Below are positions 51,932 to 61,921 of a DNA stretch of 64,000 bases, one piece after another. How positions within the stretch are numbered: position 1 is the first letter of the stretch; every line of letters starts with the position of its first letter. The position numbers and the translations under genes are program-made. The stretch comes from Betaproteobacteria bacterium MOLA814. GTDB lineage: Bacteria > Pseudomonadota > Gammaproteobacteria > Burkholderiales > Burkholderiaceae_C. Under the pieces are notes generated by a model. It had not been told where the DNA came from and searched no databases. It was given only the letters and a program-made list of their open reading frames with translations. The stretch lies in the NCBI GenBank assembly GCA_000496475.1, contig AYMW01000001.1, positions 370,623 through 434,622 on the forward strand, given 5' to 3'.

Positions 51932-53662
51932 ATGAAACTGCGTTTAAAAATAACGGCTTTTGCCGTCGCAGCTGCGTGCACTGGGCTAGCTATAGCCGGT
52001 GAGCCAGAAGCTAAAAAGTGGATAGATTCTGAATTTCAGCCGTCAACACTGAGCAAAGCTCAGCAGATGACTGAGATGAAATGGTTTATCCAAGCCGCTG
52101 ACAAACTCAAGAAAATGGGTATTAGTGAAATCTCTGTTGTGTCAGAGACCATTGGCACCCATGAGTACGAATCTAAAGTGTTGGCCAAAGCCTTTGCAGA
52201 GATTACCGGTATCACCGTCAAGCACGACTTGATCCAAGAGGGTGACGTAGTCGAAAAACTGCAGACATCTATGCAATCCGGCAAGTCTATTTACGACGGC
52301 TGGATCAGCGACTCTGACCTGATTGGAACGCACTACCGCTACGGCAAAATCATGTCGCTCACCGACTACATGAAAAATAGCGGTAAGCAGTGGACCAACC
52401 CAGGCTTAGACCTGAAGGACTTCATTGGCACCAGCTTCACAACTGCGCCAGACGGCCAGATGTACCAGCTACCTGACCAACAGTTTGCCAACCTGTACTG
52501 GTTCCGTGCGGACTTGTTTGCCCGCCCTGACCTTAAAGCCAAGTTCAAAGCCAAGTACGGCTACGACCTAGGTGTGCCACAAAACTGGAGTGCCTACGAG
52601 GACATCGCTAATTTCTTTACGAACGATGTGAAAACTATTGATGGCAACCCCATCTACGGCCACATGGACTACGGCAAGAAAGACCCCTCATTGGGCTGGC
52701 GCTTCACCGATGCATGGTTGTCAATGGCAGGTACAGCAGACGTGGGTATTCCGAACGGTCAACCGGTTGACGAGTGGGGCATTCGTGTCGCTGCTGACAA
52801 CTGCACCCCTGTTGGTGCGTCTGTCTCACGAGGCGGTGCAACCAATTCACCAGCAGCCGTTTACGCTCTGACCAAATACATAGATTGGATGAAGGCTTAC
52901 GCACCTAAAGAGGCCATGGGCATGACCTTTGGAGAAGCTGGTCCTGTACCAGCCCAAGGCGAAATTGCGCAGCAGATCTTTTGGTACACCGCGTTCACAG
53001 AAGGCATGATCAAGCCGGGATTGCCAGTTGTCAATGCAGACGGCACACCAAAATGGCGCATGGCTCCTGGTCCTAACGGCCCGTACTGGAAAGAAGGCAT
53101 GCAAAACGGCTACCAAGACGTAGGCTCATGGACTTTCTTTAAAAACCACGACGCCAACAAGACAGCCGCTGCTTGGTTATACGCACAGTTTGTAACTGCA
53201 AAAACCACCTCACTGAAGAAGACAATCGTAGGTTTAACACCTATTCGTGAGTCGGATATCCAATCTGATGCTATGACAAAAATGGCGCCTAAATTGGGTG
53301 GTTTGGTTGAGTTTTACCGCAGCCCAGCACGGGTGGCTTGGACACCTACAGGCACCAATGTGCCCGACTATCCAAAGCTGGCACAGCTGTGGTGGAAAAA
53401 TGTGGCTACTGCTGTAACGGGTGAGAAGACACCACAAGGCGCTATGGACAACTTGGCCGAAGAGATGGACAAGGTTATGGCTCGCTTGGAACGCGCCGGC
53501 ATGGAAAACTGTCCGCCCAAACTCAACAAGCCAGGTAACCCTGACAAGATCTTGAGCGACAAGGCCGCGCCTTGGAAGAAGCTGGCCAACGAGAAGCCAC
53601 AGGGCAAGACCATTGCCTATGAGACCTTGCTCAATGCATGGAAAGAAGGCCGCGTGCGGTAA
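51932..53662 (+). CDS. glpV: Glycerol ABC transporter substrate-binding protein (GlpV-type)
   Basis: This 576-residue periplasmic protein has a signal peptide (about 1-23, ending GLAIAG). The mature part shows the family pattern: EAKKWIDSEFQPSTLSK, ISVVSETIGTHEYES, YDGWISDSDLIGTHYRYG, and GMTFGEAGPVPAQGEIAQQIFWYTAFT. It is long for a binding protein, as usual for GlpV. The ATG at 51932 has GGAG 9 bases upstream; the longer frame from 51791 overlaps DUF2160 and has no signal peptide at its start. Two hairpins follow the gene. Confidence 0.93.
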   Translation: MKLRLKITAFAVAAACTGLAIAGEPEAKKWIDSEFQPSTLSKAQQMTEMKWFIQAADKLKKMGISEISVVSETIGTHEYESKVLAKAFAEITGITVKHDLIQEGDVVEKLQTSMQSGKSIYDGWISDSDLIGTHYRYGKIMSLTDYMKNSGKQWTNPGLDLKDFIGTSFTTAPDGQMYQLPDQQFANLYWFRADLFARPDLKAKFKAKYGYDLGVPQNWSAYEDIANFFTNDVKTIDGNPIYGHMDYGKKDPSLGWRFTDAWLSMAGTADVGIPNGQPVDEWGIRVAADNCTPVGASVSRGGATNSPAAVYALTKYIDWMKAYAPKEAMGMTFGEAGPVPAQGEIAQQIFWYTAFTEGMIKPGLPVVNADGTPKWRMAPGPNGPYWKEGMQNGYQDVGSWTFFKNHDANKTAAAWLYAQFVTAKTTSLKKTIVGLTPIRESDIQSDAMTKMAPKLGGLVEFYRSPARVAWTPTGTNVPDYPKLAQLWWKNVATAVTGEKTPQGAMDNLAEEMDKVMARLERAGMENCPPKLNKPGNPDKILSDKAAPWKKLANEKPQGKTIAYETLLNAWKEGRVR

Positions 53663-53680
53663 TTCCGCATTCGCACAGCT

Positions 53681-53699
53681 TGGCTACCAACGGTAGCCA
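53681..53699. terminator. Short hairpin after glpV
   Basis: TGGCTACC (53681-53688) pairs with GGTAGCCA (53692-53699) across a 3-base loop. No T-run follows. Confidence 0.5.
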
Positions 53700-53706
53700 G
53701 CACAAC

Positions 53707-53731
53707 GCCCCGTCAGCGGTGCTGACGGGGC
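53707..53731. terminator. Strong 11-bp hairpin between glpV and glpD
   Basis: GCCCCGTCAGC (53707-53717) pairs exactly with GCTGACGGGGC (53721-53731) with a GGT loop. Without a T-run it may attenuate rather than fully terminate, or protect the 3' end of the transporter mRNA. Confidence 0.6.
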
Positions 53732-53790
53732 ACCCGTGACACCAGACATGTTTCTTGCGACTTTCAGGCAATTGCCCAACTCAAGCCCCT

Positions 53791-55344
53791 ATGCACCGCC
53801 CTTCATTACAAGACGAAACCGCCGCACGCTCCTATGATTTGGTTGTAGTTGGAGGTGGCGCAACCGGCTTAGGCGTGGCGCTAGATGCAAGCCTGCGAGG
53901 CTTGTCTGTCGCTTTATTTGAATCAAATGACTTTGCCAGCGGCACTTCTAGCCGAGCAACCAAACTGCTGCATGGTGGCGTACGCTATTTGGCACAAGGC
54001 AACATAGCCTTGGTACGCGAGGCCTTAGCGGAACGCAAGACCATCATGCATATCGCGCCTCACTTGGCGCAACCCTTGGCATTTGTCATGCCGTCAAAAA
54101 GCATCGCGCACAAAGCCTTTTACGGCATTGGCCTTAAGCTGTACGACTTGCTTGCAGGCAAGCAGGGACTAGGCGCCACTACTTTTTTATCTCAAACACA
54201 AACCCACAGTGCGCTACCAGGTATGCAACCCACTGCTGCGGCTGGCGGCGTGAAATACTGGGATGGTCAATTTGACGACGCACGCTTGGCTGTGTCGTTG
54301 GCCACAACAGCGCAGCAAGCTGGCGCTGTTATACGCAACCATACAGCCGTCACCAAACTCACCGCTACACCCAATGCTGATCATCGCTTTAGCATTGAGC
54401 TGCGCGACACCTTAACGGGTGACGTCAACAGCGTCACGACGCAATGTGTGGTCAATGCTGCCGGCGTGTGGGTAGACACAGTTCGCCAGCTGGTGAGCGG
54501 CGACAACTCGCCCGCTATGGTTTCCCCCAGCCAAGGTGTGCACTTGGTTGTGTCACGCGACTTGCTGGCGACAGACCATGCACTTTTAATTCCTAAAACA
54601 GACGACGGTAGGGTGCTGTTTACAGTGCCGTGGCTGGGCTCAATTATTTTAGGTACAACAGATACACCTCGCAGCGATGCGCCGCGTGAGCCCAAGGCGT
54701 TTGACCACGAAGTCGATTTTATTTTGCGCGAAGCCAGCAAACTACTCATTCGTCCTGTCACTGCGGCGGATGTAAAAAGTGTCTGGGTAGGCTTGCGCCC
54801 GTTGGTCAAACCGCTGACAACGGCCAAAGGCGGCACCAAAACCATTTCCCGCGAACACACAATTGTGGCAAACGACAATGGCTTAATTACAGTCACGGGT
54901 GGCAAGTGGACCACCTACCGTGTCATGGCCGAAGAGGTCATCCAATCGGCCATTGAACACAAGTTTGTCAACACCACAGCACCTTGCAGCACAGCGACCC
55001 ACCGTTTACTTGGTGCGCCTAACGCCCGCGAATTAACACCTATCAACCAAGCGCCGGGGCCACACTTATTCGGTACAGAATTGGCCGAAGTCAACAAATT
55101 GCCGGGAGCGAACAACCACATTGGTATGGGGCTAACTGAGGCCATGGTGCGTTACTGCGTACAACGTGAGTTTGCCGTTACCGTAGAAGACATGTTGGCC
55201 AGGCGCTGGCGCAGTTTATTTTTAGATGCGCGTGTTGCCAAACAGATGGCACCTCAGGTGGCCACAATTTTGCAAAGTGAGACAGCCATTGATCCGCAGC
55301 TGGGTGCGTTTGAAGCCCTGTGCGACCAATATACGCTGGCGTAA
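53791..55344 (+). CDS. glpD: Aerobic glycerol-3-phosphate dehydrogenase
   Basis: GlpD oxidises glycerol 3-phosphate to dihydroxyacetone phosphate at the membrane, passing electrons to quinone. The 517-residue flavoprotein has the FAD-binding DLVVVGGGATGLGVALDASLRG, ATKLLHGGVRYL, the conserved GGVKYWDGQFDDARL, NAAGVWVDTV and ITVTGGKWTTYRVMAEE. The ATG at 53791 is preferred; an in-frame TTG at 53755 adds 12 residues without family character. It completes the glycerol pathway with glpK and the transporter. Confidence 0.95.
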   Translation: MHRPSLQDETAARSYDLVVVGGGATGLGVALDASLRGLSVALFESNDFASGTSSRATKLLHGGVRYLAQGNIALVREALAERKTIMHIAPHLAQPLAFVMPSKSIAHKAFYGIGLKLYDLLAGKQGLGATTFLSQTQTHSALPGMQPTAAAGGVKYWDGQFDDARLAVSLATTAQQAGAVIRNHTAVTKLTATPNADHRFSIELRDTLTGDVNSVTTQCVVNAAGVWVDTVRQLVSGDNSPAMVSPSQGVHLVVSRDLLATDHALLIPKTDDGRVLFTVPWLGSIILGTTDTPRSDAPREPKAFDHEVDFILREASKLLIRPVTAADVKSVWVGLRPLVKPLTTAKGGTKTISREHTIVANDNGLITVTGGKWTTYRVMAEEVIQSAIEHKFVNTTAPCSTATHRLLGAPNARELTPINQAPGPHLFGTELAEVNKLPGANNHIGMGLTEAMVRYCVQREFAVTVEDMLARRWRSLFLDARVAKQMAPQVATILQSETAIDPQLGAFEALCDQYTLA

Positions 55345-55345
55345 C

Positions 55346-56116
55346 CTAGCCCAACAGGCCTATCACCACCGCATTTTCATCGACGGCGACCATCACAGGC
55401 TGTTTGTTTTTTAAACTGCCAGTAGCGTCGGCAAAACCGGCCAGCTGAATGCCCGTTGAGAGCTCAACGTTGACTTGCCTATCGTCTGTTACGCGCCCGC
55501 CGCGCCGAACTGTACCCGTCAATACGTTGATACCGCCCACGGCCACAATCGTGGGAGCTACAACAACGGCTGCAGCCTTGCACATAGCCAGCACGCGCAT
55601 GCCCTTGACCAATCCCAGCAATTGCAGGCTCTCTGAGGTGATGCGCGACTTCAAAACTTGTGCATTCGCCAGCGCCAACACCACCAGCACGGCGCCCTGC
55701 GTTCGCGTAATGCACGTCACTGTGCAGGGCAATTGGTTGCGCATGCTGGTTCTTAAACCCACGCCGGCAATGCCAGACAAATTGAGGCTGCTCATCCGTT
55801 TGTCTGCGCGCATAGCTTGCAAAGCTTGATCACGTGCGGCGTTCAACAAATCTGCTGCTTGTAGCACCTGCAGCCCCTCGGGTGTTAAGCGTGCCCCTCC
55901 CCCGCCAGCCCCACCCACAACTTTTTCAATCAATGCTTTGCCAGCCAAATTACCCAATATCTCAACCGCCTGCCAAGCCGCTTTGTAGCTCACGCCGTTG
56001 GCACGTGCAGCCTGAGAAATAGAGCCTACTTGCTGTATGGAGCGCAATACCTCCACGCGCTTGTCTGTCATGACGCTGGCGAGCACTGTTTCAAACTGAA
56101 TGCCATTTGTTCGCAT
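55346..56116 (-). CDS. modE: Molybdate-responsive regulator ModE
   Basis: ModE senses molybdate and controls molybdate transport. From Met at 56116 it has 256 residues: an N-terminal winged helix (RVEVLRSIQQVGSISQAARANGVSYKAAWQAVEIL, LTPEGLQVL) and two C-terminal TOBE/Mop domains (ISARN-like core LSLSGIAGVGLRTSMRNQLP and TESLQLLGLVKGMRVLAMCKAAAVVVAP). The longer frame to 56194 covers the operator and lacks family character. It is divergent from modA; the shared gap holds a ModE site. Confidence 0.93.
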   Translation of the reverse strand: MRTNGIQFETVLASVMTDKRVEVLRSIQQVGSISQAARANGVSYKAAWQAVEILGNLAGKALIEKVVGGAGGGGARLTPEGLQVLQAADLLNAARDQALQAMRADKRMSSLNLSGIAGVGLRTSMRNQLPCTVTCITRTQGAVLVVLALANAQVLKSRITSESLQLLGLVKGMRVLAMCKAAAVVVAPTIVAVGGINVLTGTVRRGGRVTDDRQVNVELSTGIQLAGFADATGSLKNKQPVMVAVDENAVVIGLLG

Positions 56117-56143
56117 CGCTGGCTTTCTTAAAGATTGGCATAG

Positions 56144-56166
56144 CGCTATTCTTTTATAAAATAGCG
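56144..56166. promoter_or_regulatory. ModE operator
   Basis: CGCTAT (56144-56149) and ATAGCG (56161-56166) are perfect inverted repeats separated by 11 AT-rich bases, matching the known ModE consensus CGCTATATA-N-TATATAGCG. It lies between modE and modA, so molybdate-bound ModE could repress both. Confidence 0.8.
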
Positions 56167-56170
56167 TGAT

Positions 56171-57004
56171 ATGCTGGTTATTCATTTTAAACACAGCGCT
56201 TTTATTGATTACGTGCCGATCTACACAGTTTTACAACAGCTCTTTTTACGACAGCTTTGCACATGGCGGATTCAGGCTGCTTGTAGCATTGCGCTGTGCG
56301 CTTTCAATGTTCAGGCAGGTGAGGTTCGCGTTGCAACAGCCGCCAATTTCACAGCCCCCATGAAGCTGATTGCCACCTATTTCGAACGTGATACCGGACA
56401 CACCGCCAAGCTGTCATTTGGTGCGACAGGCCAACTGTTTGCGCACATCAGCCATGGCGCACCCTTTGATGTGCTGATCGCAGCAGATGAATCCACGCCC
56501 AAGCAACTCATTGCCATTGGCTTAGGCGTGGCAGACTCAAGCTTTACTTATGCCATAGGCACATTGGTATTGTGGAGTGCCAACCCAACCCTCATCAACA
56601 ACAGCAGCCAGATCTTATACAGCGGGAAATTTGGCAAAATTGCCATCGCATCACCCACGCTGGCGCCATATGGACTGGCCGCCATGCAAGTCATCAAGCA
56701 ACTGGGCGTAACAAGCATGGTCACACCAAAACTGGTGGAAGGTGCCAGCATAGGCCAAACATTTCAATTTGTTGCGTCAGGCAACGCAAGCTTAGGCTTT
56801 GTGGCACTGTCACAAGTGCGCAGCAATGGCGTGATTCAAAACGGCTCGGCATGGATGGTACCGGCCAACTTGCACGCACCCATCAGGCAAGATGCGGTGT
56901 TGCTAACTGCTGGCAAAGACAACCAGGCAGCACAGGCTTTCTTAACGTACTTGCGCAGCGACACGGCAGCAGCTGTGATACGTCATTTTGGCTACGGCTT
57001 GTAA
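56171..57004 (+). CDS. modA: Molybdate ABC transporter substrate-binding protein
   Basis: ModA captures molybdate or tungstate in the periplasm. The 277-residue frame has a hydrophobic leader ending near QAGEV (about residue 50) and the mature pattern [48 protein letters not shown] and the late [11 protein letters not shown]. The start is uncertain: a later start (for example near 56270) would shorten the unusually long N-terminus. It is first of modABC and lies just after the ModE operator. Confidence 0.9.
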   Translation: MLVIHFKHSAFIDYVPIYTVLQQLFLRQLCTWRIQAACSIALCAFNVQAGEVRVATAANFTAPMKLIATYFERDTGHTAKLSFGATGQLFAHISHGAPFDVLIAADESTPKQLIAIGLGVADSSFTYAIGTLVLWSANPTLINNSSQILYSGKFGKIAIASPTLAPYGLAAMQVIKQLGVTSMVTPKLVEGASIGQTFQFVASGNASLGFVALSQVRSNGVIQNGSAWMVPANLHAPIRQDAVLLTAGKDNQAAQAFLTYLRSDTAAAVIRHFGYGL

Positions 57005-57015
57005 GGCGCGCGCAC

Positions 57016-57705
57016 ATGTTGGCACATATTGACCAAGAAGCGTGGCAAGCCATAGGCCTCACCCTTGAATTGGCCACAGTTACAACCGTTGTCTTGTTGA
57101 TACTGGCTACGCCGCTGGCATGGTGGCTGTCGCAAACCCAATCTACATGGCGTGCAGCCGTTAGCGCTTTGGTTACCCTGCCCTTGGTGCTGCCGCCTAC
57201 TGTGTTGGGGTTTTACCTGCTTGTGGCGCTGGGGCCACATGGCTGGCTGGGTATGCTCACGCAGTCCATGGGTTTGGGGTTGTTGTCGTTCTCGTTTTCA
57301 GGCTTGTTAATTGGCTCTGTCATTTTCTCCTTACCCTTTGCCGTACAGCCCATTCAGTATGCTTTTCAGGCCATGGGCAGACGGCCTATGGAAGTGGCTT
57401 CCACACTGCGTGCCACGCCTTTAGATGCTTTTTTTACAGTCGCACTGCCAATGGCGAAACCTGGTTTACTCACCGCAACCGTTTTGAGCTTTGCGCATAC
57501 GGTGGGCGAGTTTGGCGTGGTGTTGATGATTGGCGGCAACATCCCGGGGGAAACCCGGGTGGTATCGACTCAAATTTATGGCCATGTAGAGGCCATGCAA
57601 TACACCCAAGCGCACTGGTTATCAGGTGTCATGGTGGTATTTTCATTTACTGTGTTGATTGCGTTGGCGTTGCTGAACAAACGCCCTGAACAAGCAGCGG
57701 TCTGA
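57016..57705 (+). CDS. modB: Molybdate ABC transporter permease
   Basis: This 229-residue membrane protein has five to six membrane segments and the molybdate-permease pattern [19 protein letters not shown], the EAA-type loop [29 protein letters not shown], and [17 protein letters not shown] near the end. The ATG at 57016 is chosen; the same frame is open far upstream across modA, but that part is an overlap artefact. It starts 11 bases after the modA stop. Confidence 0.95.
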   Translation: MLAHIDQEAWQAIGLTLELATVTTVVLLILATPLAWWLSQTQSTWRAAVSALVTLPLVLPPTVLGFYLLVALGPHGWLGMLTQSMGLGLLSFSFSGLLIGSVIFSLPFAVQPIQYAFQAMGRRPMEVASTLRATPLDAFFTVALPMAKPGLLTATVLSFAHTVGEFGVVLMIGGNIPGETRVVSTQIYGHVEAMQYTQAHWLSGVMVVFSFTVLIALALLNKRPEQAAV

Positions 57706-57710
57706 CACGC

Positions 57711-58790
57711 ATGCACGCATTAGAACTCTCGCTCACATTAACCAGACCTGCTTTTAAACTGGCGGTCGACCTGCGATTGCCCGCACACGGTGTCACTGTC
57801 TTGTTTGGGCCATCAGGATCTGGCAAAACAACTTTGTTGCGGTGTGTTGCAGGCTTGGAGCGAGCCACAGGACGAATTGCCATCGGCGACACGCTGTGGC
57901 AAGACGACAAGCGTGCTCACTTCACCCCCACTTGGCAACGTGCAGTTGGTTTTGTATTTCAAGAGGCCAGCTTGTTTGAGCACATGAATGTGCAGGCCAA
58001 CCTCAACTACGGCATCAAACGAGACGGCCAAACTGGGGGGCAGGCCGCGCTACAAGCCGCCATTGAGCTGCTGGGAATAGGCCCCTTGCTAAAGCGTACA
58101 ACTGACAACCTGTCTGGTGGCGAGCGCCAGCGTGTAGCCATCGCCAGAGCGCTTGCCATGCAGCCCCGCATACTGCTGCTGGACGAGCCACTGGCATCGC
58201 TTGATCAAGCCAAACGACAAGATATATTGCCGTGGCTAGAACGCTTGCACCGTGAGTTACGCATACCCGTGCTGTACGTGACGCATGCCATGGATGAGCT
58301 GGCCCGTTTGGGCGATCACGTTGTGCTGCTAGAGGACGGTCGAGTGCAGGCACACGGCAGCGTGGCGCAGGTGCTGTCTAACGCAGACATTGCCACCTCA
58401 TTGGGGGCATTGGCCGGGGCAATGTTGGCGGGAATGGTGTGTGAGGACAACGCCCAGTTCCATTTGACGCGTATCGACGTTGGCAACGCCTCACTGTGGT
58501 TACGCAGCCAAAACCTGCACATCGGCAGCACAGTACGCTTGCACATACACGCCAACGACGTGAGCCTTTCGCTGGCAGAGCCCACCAACAGTTCCATACA
58601 AAACTGTATTCCCGGCACCATTACGGGCATCACCAGCGATACCCACCCAGCGCACGCCATTGTCACTATTGGCCACGGGGAGCAACGTTTGTTGTCACGC
58701 GTCACACAACGCGCAGTAGCCGCGCTTCACCTACAAGTAGGCTCACCCGTTTGGTGCCAAATAAAGGCAGTGGCACTGGCTGGACGTTAA
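57711..58790 (+). CDS. modC: Molybdate ABC transporter ATP-binding protein
   Basis: This 359-residue ATPase has Walker A GPSGSGKTTLLRC, signature LSGGERQRVAIARAL, Walker B ILLLDEPLASLD and the switch His in YVTHAMDEL. The C-terminal part (about 285-355) is the TOBE/Mop domain that binds molybdate, giving feedback control of import. It starts 5 bases after modB and ends the operon. Confidence 0.95.
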   Translation: MHALELSLTLTRPAFKLAVDLRLPAHGVTVLFGPSGSGKTTLLRCVAGLERATGRIAIGDTLWQDDKRAHFTPTWQRAVGFVFQEASLFEHMNVQANLNYGIKRDGQTGGQAALQAAIELLGIGPLLKRTTDNLSGGERQRVAIARALAMQPRILLLDEPLASLDQAKRQDILPWLERLHRELRIPVLYVTHAMDELARLGDHVVLLEDGRVQAHGSVAQVLSNADIATSLGALAGAMLAGMVCEDNAQFHLTRIDVGNASLWLRSQNLHIGSTVRLHIHANDVSLSLAEPTNSSIQNCIPGTITGITSDTHPAHAIVTIGHGEQRLLSRVTQRAVAALHLQVGSPVWCQIKAVALAGR

Positions 58791-59136
58791 TGCGAACTGC
58801 TAGGGCTGCCCGCCTAATTCGCTGGTGCAGCACCACATTGCCAACTGACCAGCCCTTGCAAACATACCAACCAGCTCAACGGCTTGTCAATCAAGCTTGA
58901 ATCGCTTGAAGCGCTGGGGCGACAACCTTTTCGAATAGTAGTGAAAAAATTGCGGACCTGTCACCTACCGAATGGGCAACAGATGCATGTGGTACGGTGC
59001 GCCCGTCCAACAGGGGCAACATGCACGCCCATCAATGCCAGCCTTGCTGCGTCAACATCACAAGCTCAAGCAATTGAAACGTCTGAATTGCAATGCAGCG
59101 ATTGTGGCAAGTCGAACTGAGCCGCTGCTCAGACTC
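58791..59136. other. Intergenic stretch after modC
   Basis: About 345 bases between convergent genes with no supported gene. A 78-codon plus frame (58884-59120) has no ribosome binding site or recognisable content. I see no strong terminator. Confidence 0.5.
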
Positions 59137-60879
59137 CTATGTGCGACTGCTGGCCAACTCAAGCACCATGGCATCGCGCATTTCAAATTTTTTAGGCTTA
59201 CCCGTAACAGTCATCGGAAAAGCATCGACGCACTTGACATAGCGTGGAATTTTGTAATGGGCGATTTGATCTTTGCAAAATAGCTTGACATCACCTAGTG
59301 TGACCAACTCACCATGCCGTGGAATGATCCAGGCACAAACCTCTTCGCCATATTTATGGTCGGGCACGCCGAACACTTGCACATCGGCAATATTGGGGTG
59401 GCGAAACAAAAACTCTTCCACCTCACGTGGATAAATGTTCTCGCCGCCTCTTACGACCATGTCCTTCAATCTGCCAACAATGCTGCAGTAGCCGTCAGTG
59501 TCCACAACGGCTAGGTCTCCCGTGTGCATCCAATCATCTTGAATCGCATCAGCTGTTCTGACCTCATCGCCCCAGTAGCCGGTCATAACGGCGTAACCCT
59601 TGGTGCACAACTCCCCTTTTTCCCCAACAGCCACAACCTGGCCATGCTCATCGATAATTTTGACCTCTAAGTGGGGCATGACCCGCCCCACTGTGGACAC
59701 ACGCTTATCAAGCGGGTCATCGGTTGAACTTTGAAATGACACGGGGCTGGTCTCTGTCATACCGTATGAGATGGTGACGTCAGTCATGTGCATGTCTTTG
59801 ACCACACTCTCCATGGTCGCAATGGGACACAGCGCCCCGGCCATGATGCCTGTTCGCAATGTGGACAAATCGTAGTCGGAGAAGCTTGGTACTGACAGCT
59901 CGGCAATAAACATGGTGGGCACACCGTGTAAAGCCGTACACGATTCATCACTGACTGCTTTTAGAGTTGCTGCAGGGTCAAACGCCTCGCCCGGAAAGAC
60001 CATGCTGGCGCCCACACTCGTGCAGGCCAAGACTGACAAAACCATGCCAAAGCAGTGGTACAAAGGCACTGGCACACACAGCCTATCAAGCGCAGTCAGC
60101 TTCATCGCTTGCGCCACACACCACGCGTTGTTGACCACATTGTGGTGGCTCAGTGTGGCCCCTTTGGGGTGACCAGTGGTACCACTTGTAAACTGAATAT
60201 TGATGTCGTCATGCGCATTAAGACCTAACTCAATCGCGTTGATACGATCAACAGACTCTGGTCCTATTGGGCGCATCAAATCACTGTAATTCAGCATGCC
60301 GGGTGAGTGTTCATCGCCCATGCGAACCACCCAGCGCAAACTGGGCAATTGCTTCGCATGAAGGTGTCCTGGCTCGGCCGAATACAGCTCTGGCGCCAAG
60401 GTGTACATCATGTCGATGTAATCACTTTGCTTAAAGCCCTGGGCCAATATCAAGGCCTTCATGTCTACGGTATTCAACGCATAGGACAACTCTGAAACTC
60501 GGTAAGCGGGATTGATATTGACCAAAATAATGCCAACTTTGGCGGTTGCAAACTGCACCACCACCCACTCACTGCGGTTGGGTGACCAAATGCCAACCCT
60601 GTCCCCAGGCACCAGTCCAATAGCCAGTAAACCACTGGCCATAGCGTCAACTTGTTCTTGAAATTCTGACCAGGTCCAACGCACACCTTGTTCAGAAAAA
60701 ATGAAAGCGCTGCGTGGTCCACAGGCTTTCACCGTGTGCGCAAGCAGTTCAGACACCGTGAGTTGCAACAATGGCTGCGCTCGCGACCCAACTACATAAG
60801 ACAAGCCATCAATAGGCAACTGATCATCTGCGTGCAGCTTACTTGCACCGAGCTCTGTCGGGGGGGCAACTTGTGACAT
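59137..60879 (-). CDS. Acyl-CoA synthetase / AMP-dependent ligase
   Basis: This 580-residue ANL enzyme activates a carboxylic acid with ATP to form an acyl-CoA. It has the AMP-binding loop [28 protein letters not shown], the late [27 protein letters not shown] region and [23 protein letters not shown], ending PKKFEMR. This pattern is close to the medium/long-chain acyl-CoA synthetases used in fatty acid or aromatic acid use; the substrate cannot be read. The ATG at 60879 has GGAGA 5 bases upstream, better than the codon at 60912. It is divergent from the aldolase-family gene. Confidence 0.9.
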   Translation of the reverse strand: MSQVAPPTELGASKLHADDQLPIDGLSYVVGSRAQPLLQLTVSELLAHTVKACGPRSAFIFSEQGVRWTWSEFQEQVDAMASGLLAIGLVPGDRVGIWSPNRSEWVVVQFATAKVGIILVNINPAYRVSELSYALNTVDMKALILAQGFKQSDYIDMMYTLAPELYSAEPGHLHAKQLPSLRWVVRMGDEHSPGMLNYSDLMRPIGPESVDRINAIELGLNAHDDINIQFTSGTTGHPKGATLSHHNVVNNAWCVAQAMKLTALDRLCVPVPLYHCFGMVLSVLACTSVGASMVFPGEAFDPAATLKAVSDESCTALHGVPTMFIAELSVPSFSDYDLSTLRTGIMAGALCPIATMESVVKDMHMTDVTISYGMTETSPVSFQSSTDDPLDKRVSTVGRVMPHLEVKIIDEHGQVVAVGEKGELCTKGYAVMTGYWGDEVRTADAIQDDWMHTGDLAVVDTDGYCSIVGRLKDMVVRGGENIYPREVEEFLFRHPNIADVQVFGVPDHKYGEEVCAWIIPRHGELVTLGDVKLFCKDQIAHYKIPRYVKCVDAFPMTVTGKPKKFEMRDAMVLELASSRT

Positions 60880-61118
60880 AGGTCTCCAGCGTTGAGTCGT
60901 CATGTACGACATATTAATAGCAGTTAATCAAACAAGCCACAAACCACGTGACATCAACTGATCTTTACACGCTGAAACCACTGGCAATAGAAGAGGCAGC
61001 ACCTATGTCAATGAGATTCAAGCCCCTCAATAACGAACAAAGGTGTTAAATTAAATGGTTGTAATGAACACGTCGGCATCAAAATTGTGCTGGCAACGTC
61101 TGTGTATGTGGAGTAAGT

Positions 61119-61907
61119 ATGAACAATGACACGCGCTTTAATGTCGAACTGCCGGATGCACCTGCCAACATGGATGACACCGAATGGCAAGCCCGACTTG
61201 AGCTGGCATTGGCCTACCGCCTCGTCGATTACTACGGCTGGACAAGTGTGGTGTACAACCACATTACCTTGCAGATCCCTGGTACAGCGCATTTGCTGAT
61301 TAACCCGTTTGGCTTGCGCTACGACGAAGTGCGTGCCAGTGACTTGGTCAAAATAGATTTAGATGGCAACATACTGTCGGCTACCGACTGGCCAGTGAAC
61401 TTGGCGGGTTATGTCATTCACTCGACCATCCACCGCGCTCGTCCTGACTTGCACTGCGTGCTGCATACACATGAATCCATGTCGCAAAGCTTATGCGCCA
61501 CAAACAGCAAAGTCATTCCTTTAACCCAAGAAGGCTGCCAGTTCTATGAGCGTGTTGGTTACCACGACTTTCAAGGTATTGTGCTGGACGGCAGCGAAGG
61601 CCCACAGATCATCGAAGCGCTTGGTCAAGACAACCACACCTTGGTGCTGCACAACCATGGTTTGATAACAGCAGGTTCAAATGCCGCATGGGCAGTGATT
61701 CGCCATTACGCATTCATCAGAAATGCTGAAGTGCAAATGCGCGCCATGGCAACTGGCCAGATCAAACAGCCATCTGTTCAAGCAATGGAAAGAACTAGAG
61801 AGCAATTTGAGGGTGGGTCTGCTCAAGCCAACGCCAAGGTCAGACACCCAGAGTGGTCAGCTTGGATGCGTTTAATCGACGGCATAGACCCGTCATGGAA
61901 ATACTAG
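61119..61907 (+). CDS. Class II aldolase/adducin family protein
   Basis: This 262-residue protein has the class II aldolase metal site: HTHES (His-x-His, about 115-119) and a second pair in LVLHNHGLI (about 190-198), with LINPFGLRYDEVRASDLVKID upstream. Family members cleave or isomerise phosphorylated sugars, for example fuculose-phosphate aldolase, but many in this branch have unknown substrates. A trailing segment (about 215-262) carries Lys/Gln-rich helices. It is alone between the acyl-CoA synthetase and the retinal genes; no operon partner. Confidence 0.88.
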   Translation: MNNDTRFNVELPDAPANMDDTEWQARLELALAYRLVDYYGWTSVVYNHITLQIPGTAHLLINPFGLRYDEVRASDLVKIDLDGNILSATDWPVNLAGYVIHSTIHRARPDLHCVLHTHESMSQSLCATNSKVIPLTQEGCQFYERVGYHDFQGIVLDGSEGPQIIEALGQDNHTLVLHNHGLITAGSNAAWAVIRHYAFIRNAEVQMRAMATGQIKQPSVQAMERTREQFEGGSAQANAKVRHPEWSAWMRLIDGIDPSWKY

Positions 61908-61921
61908 CAACCCAGCCGACC

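Noticed and set aside
56572-57015. Upstream extension of the modB frame across modA
   Set aside because: modA is well supported in another frame; the extension has no molybdate-permease features.
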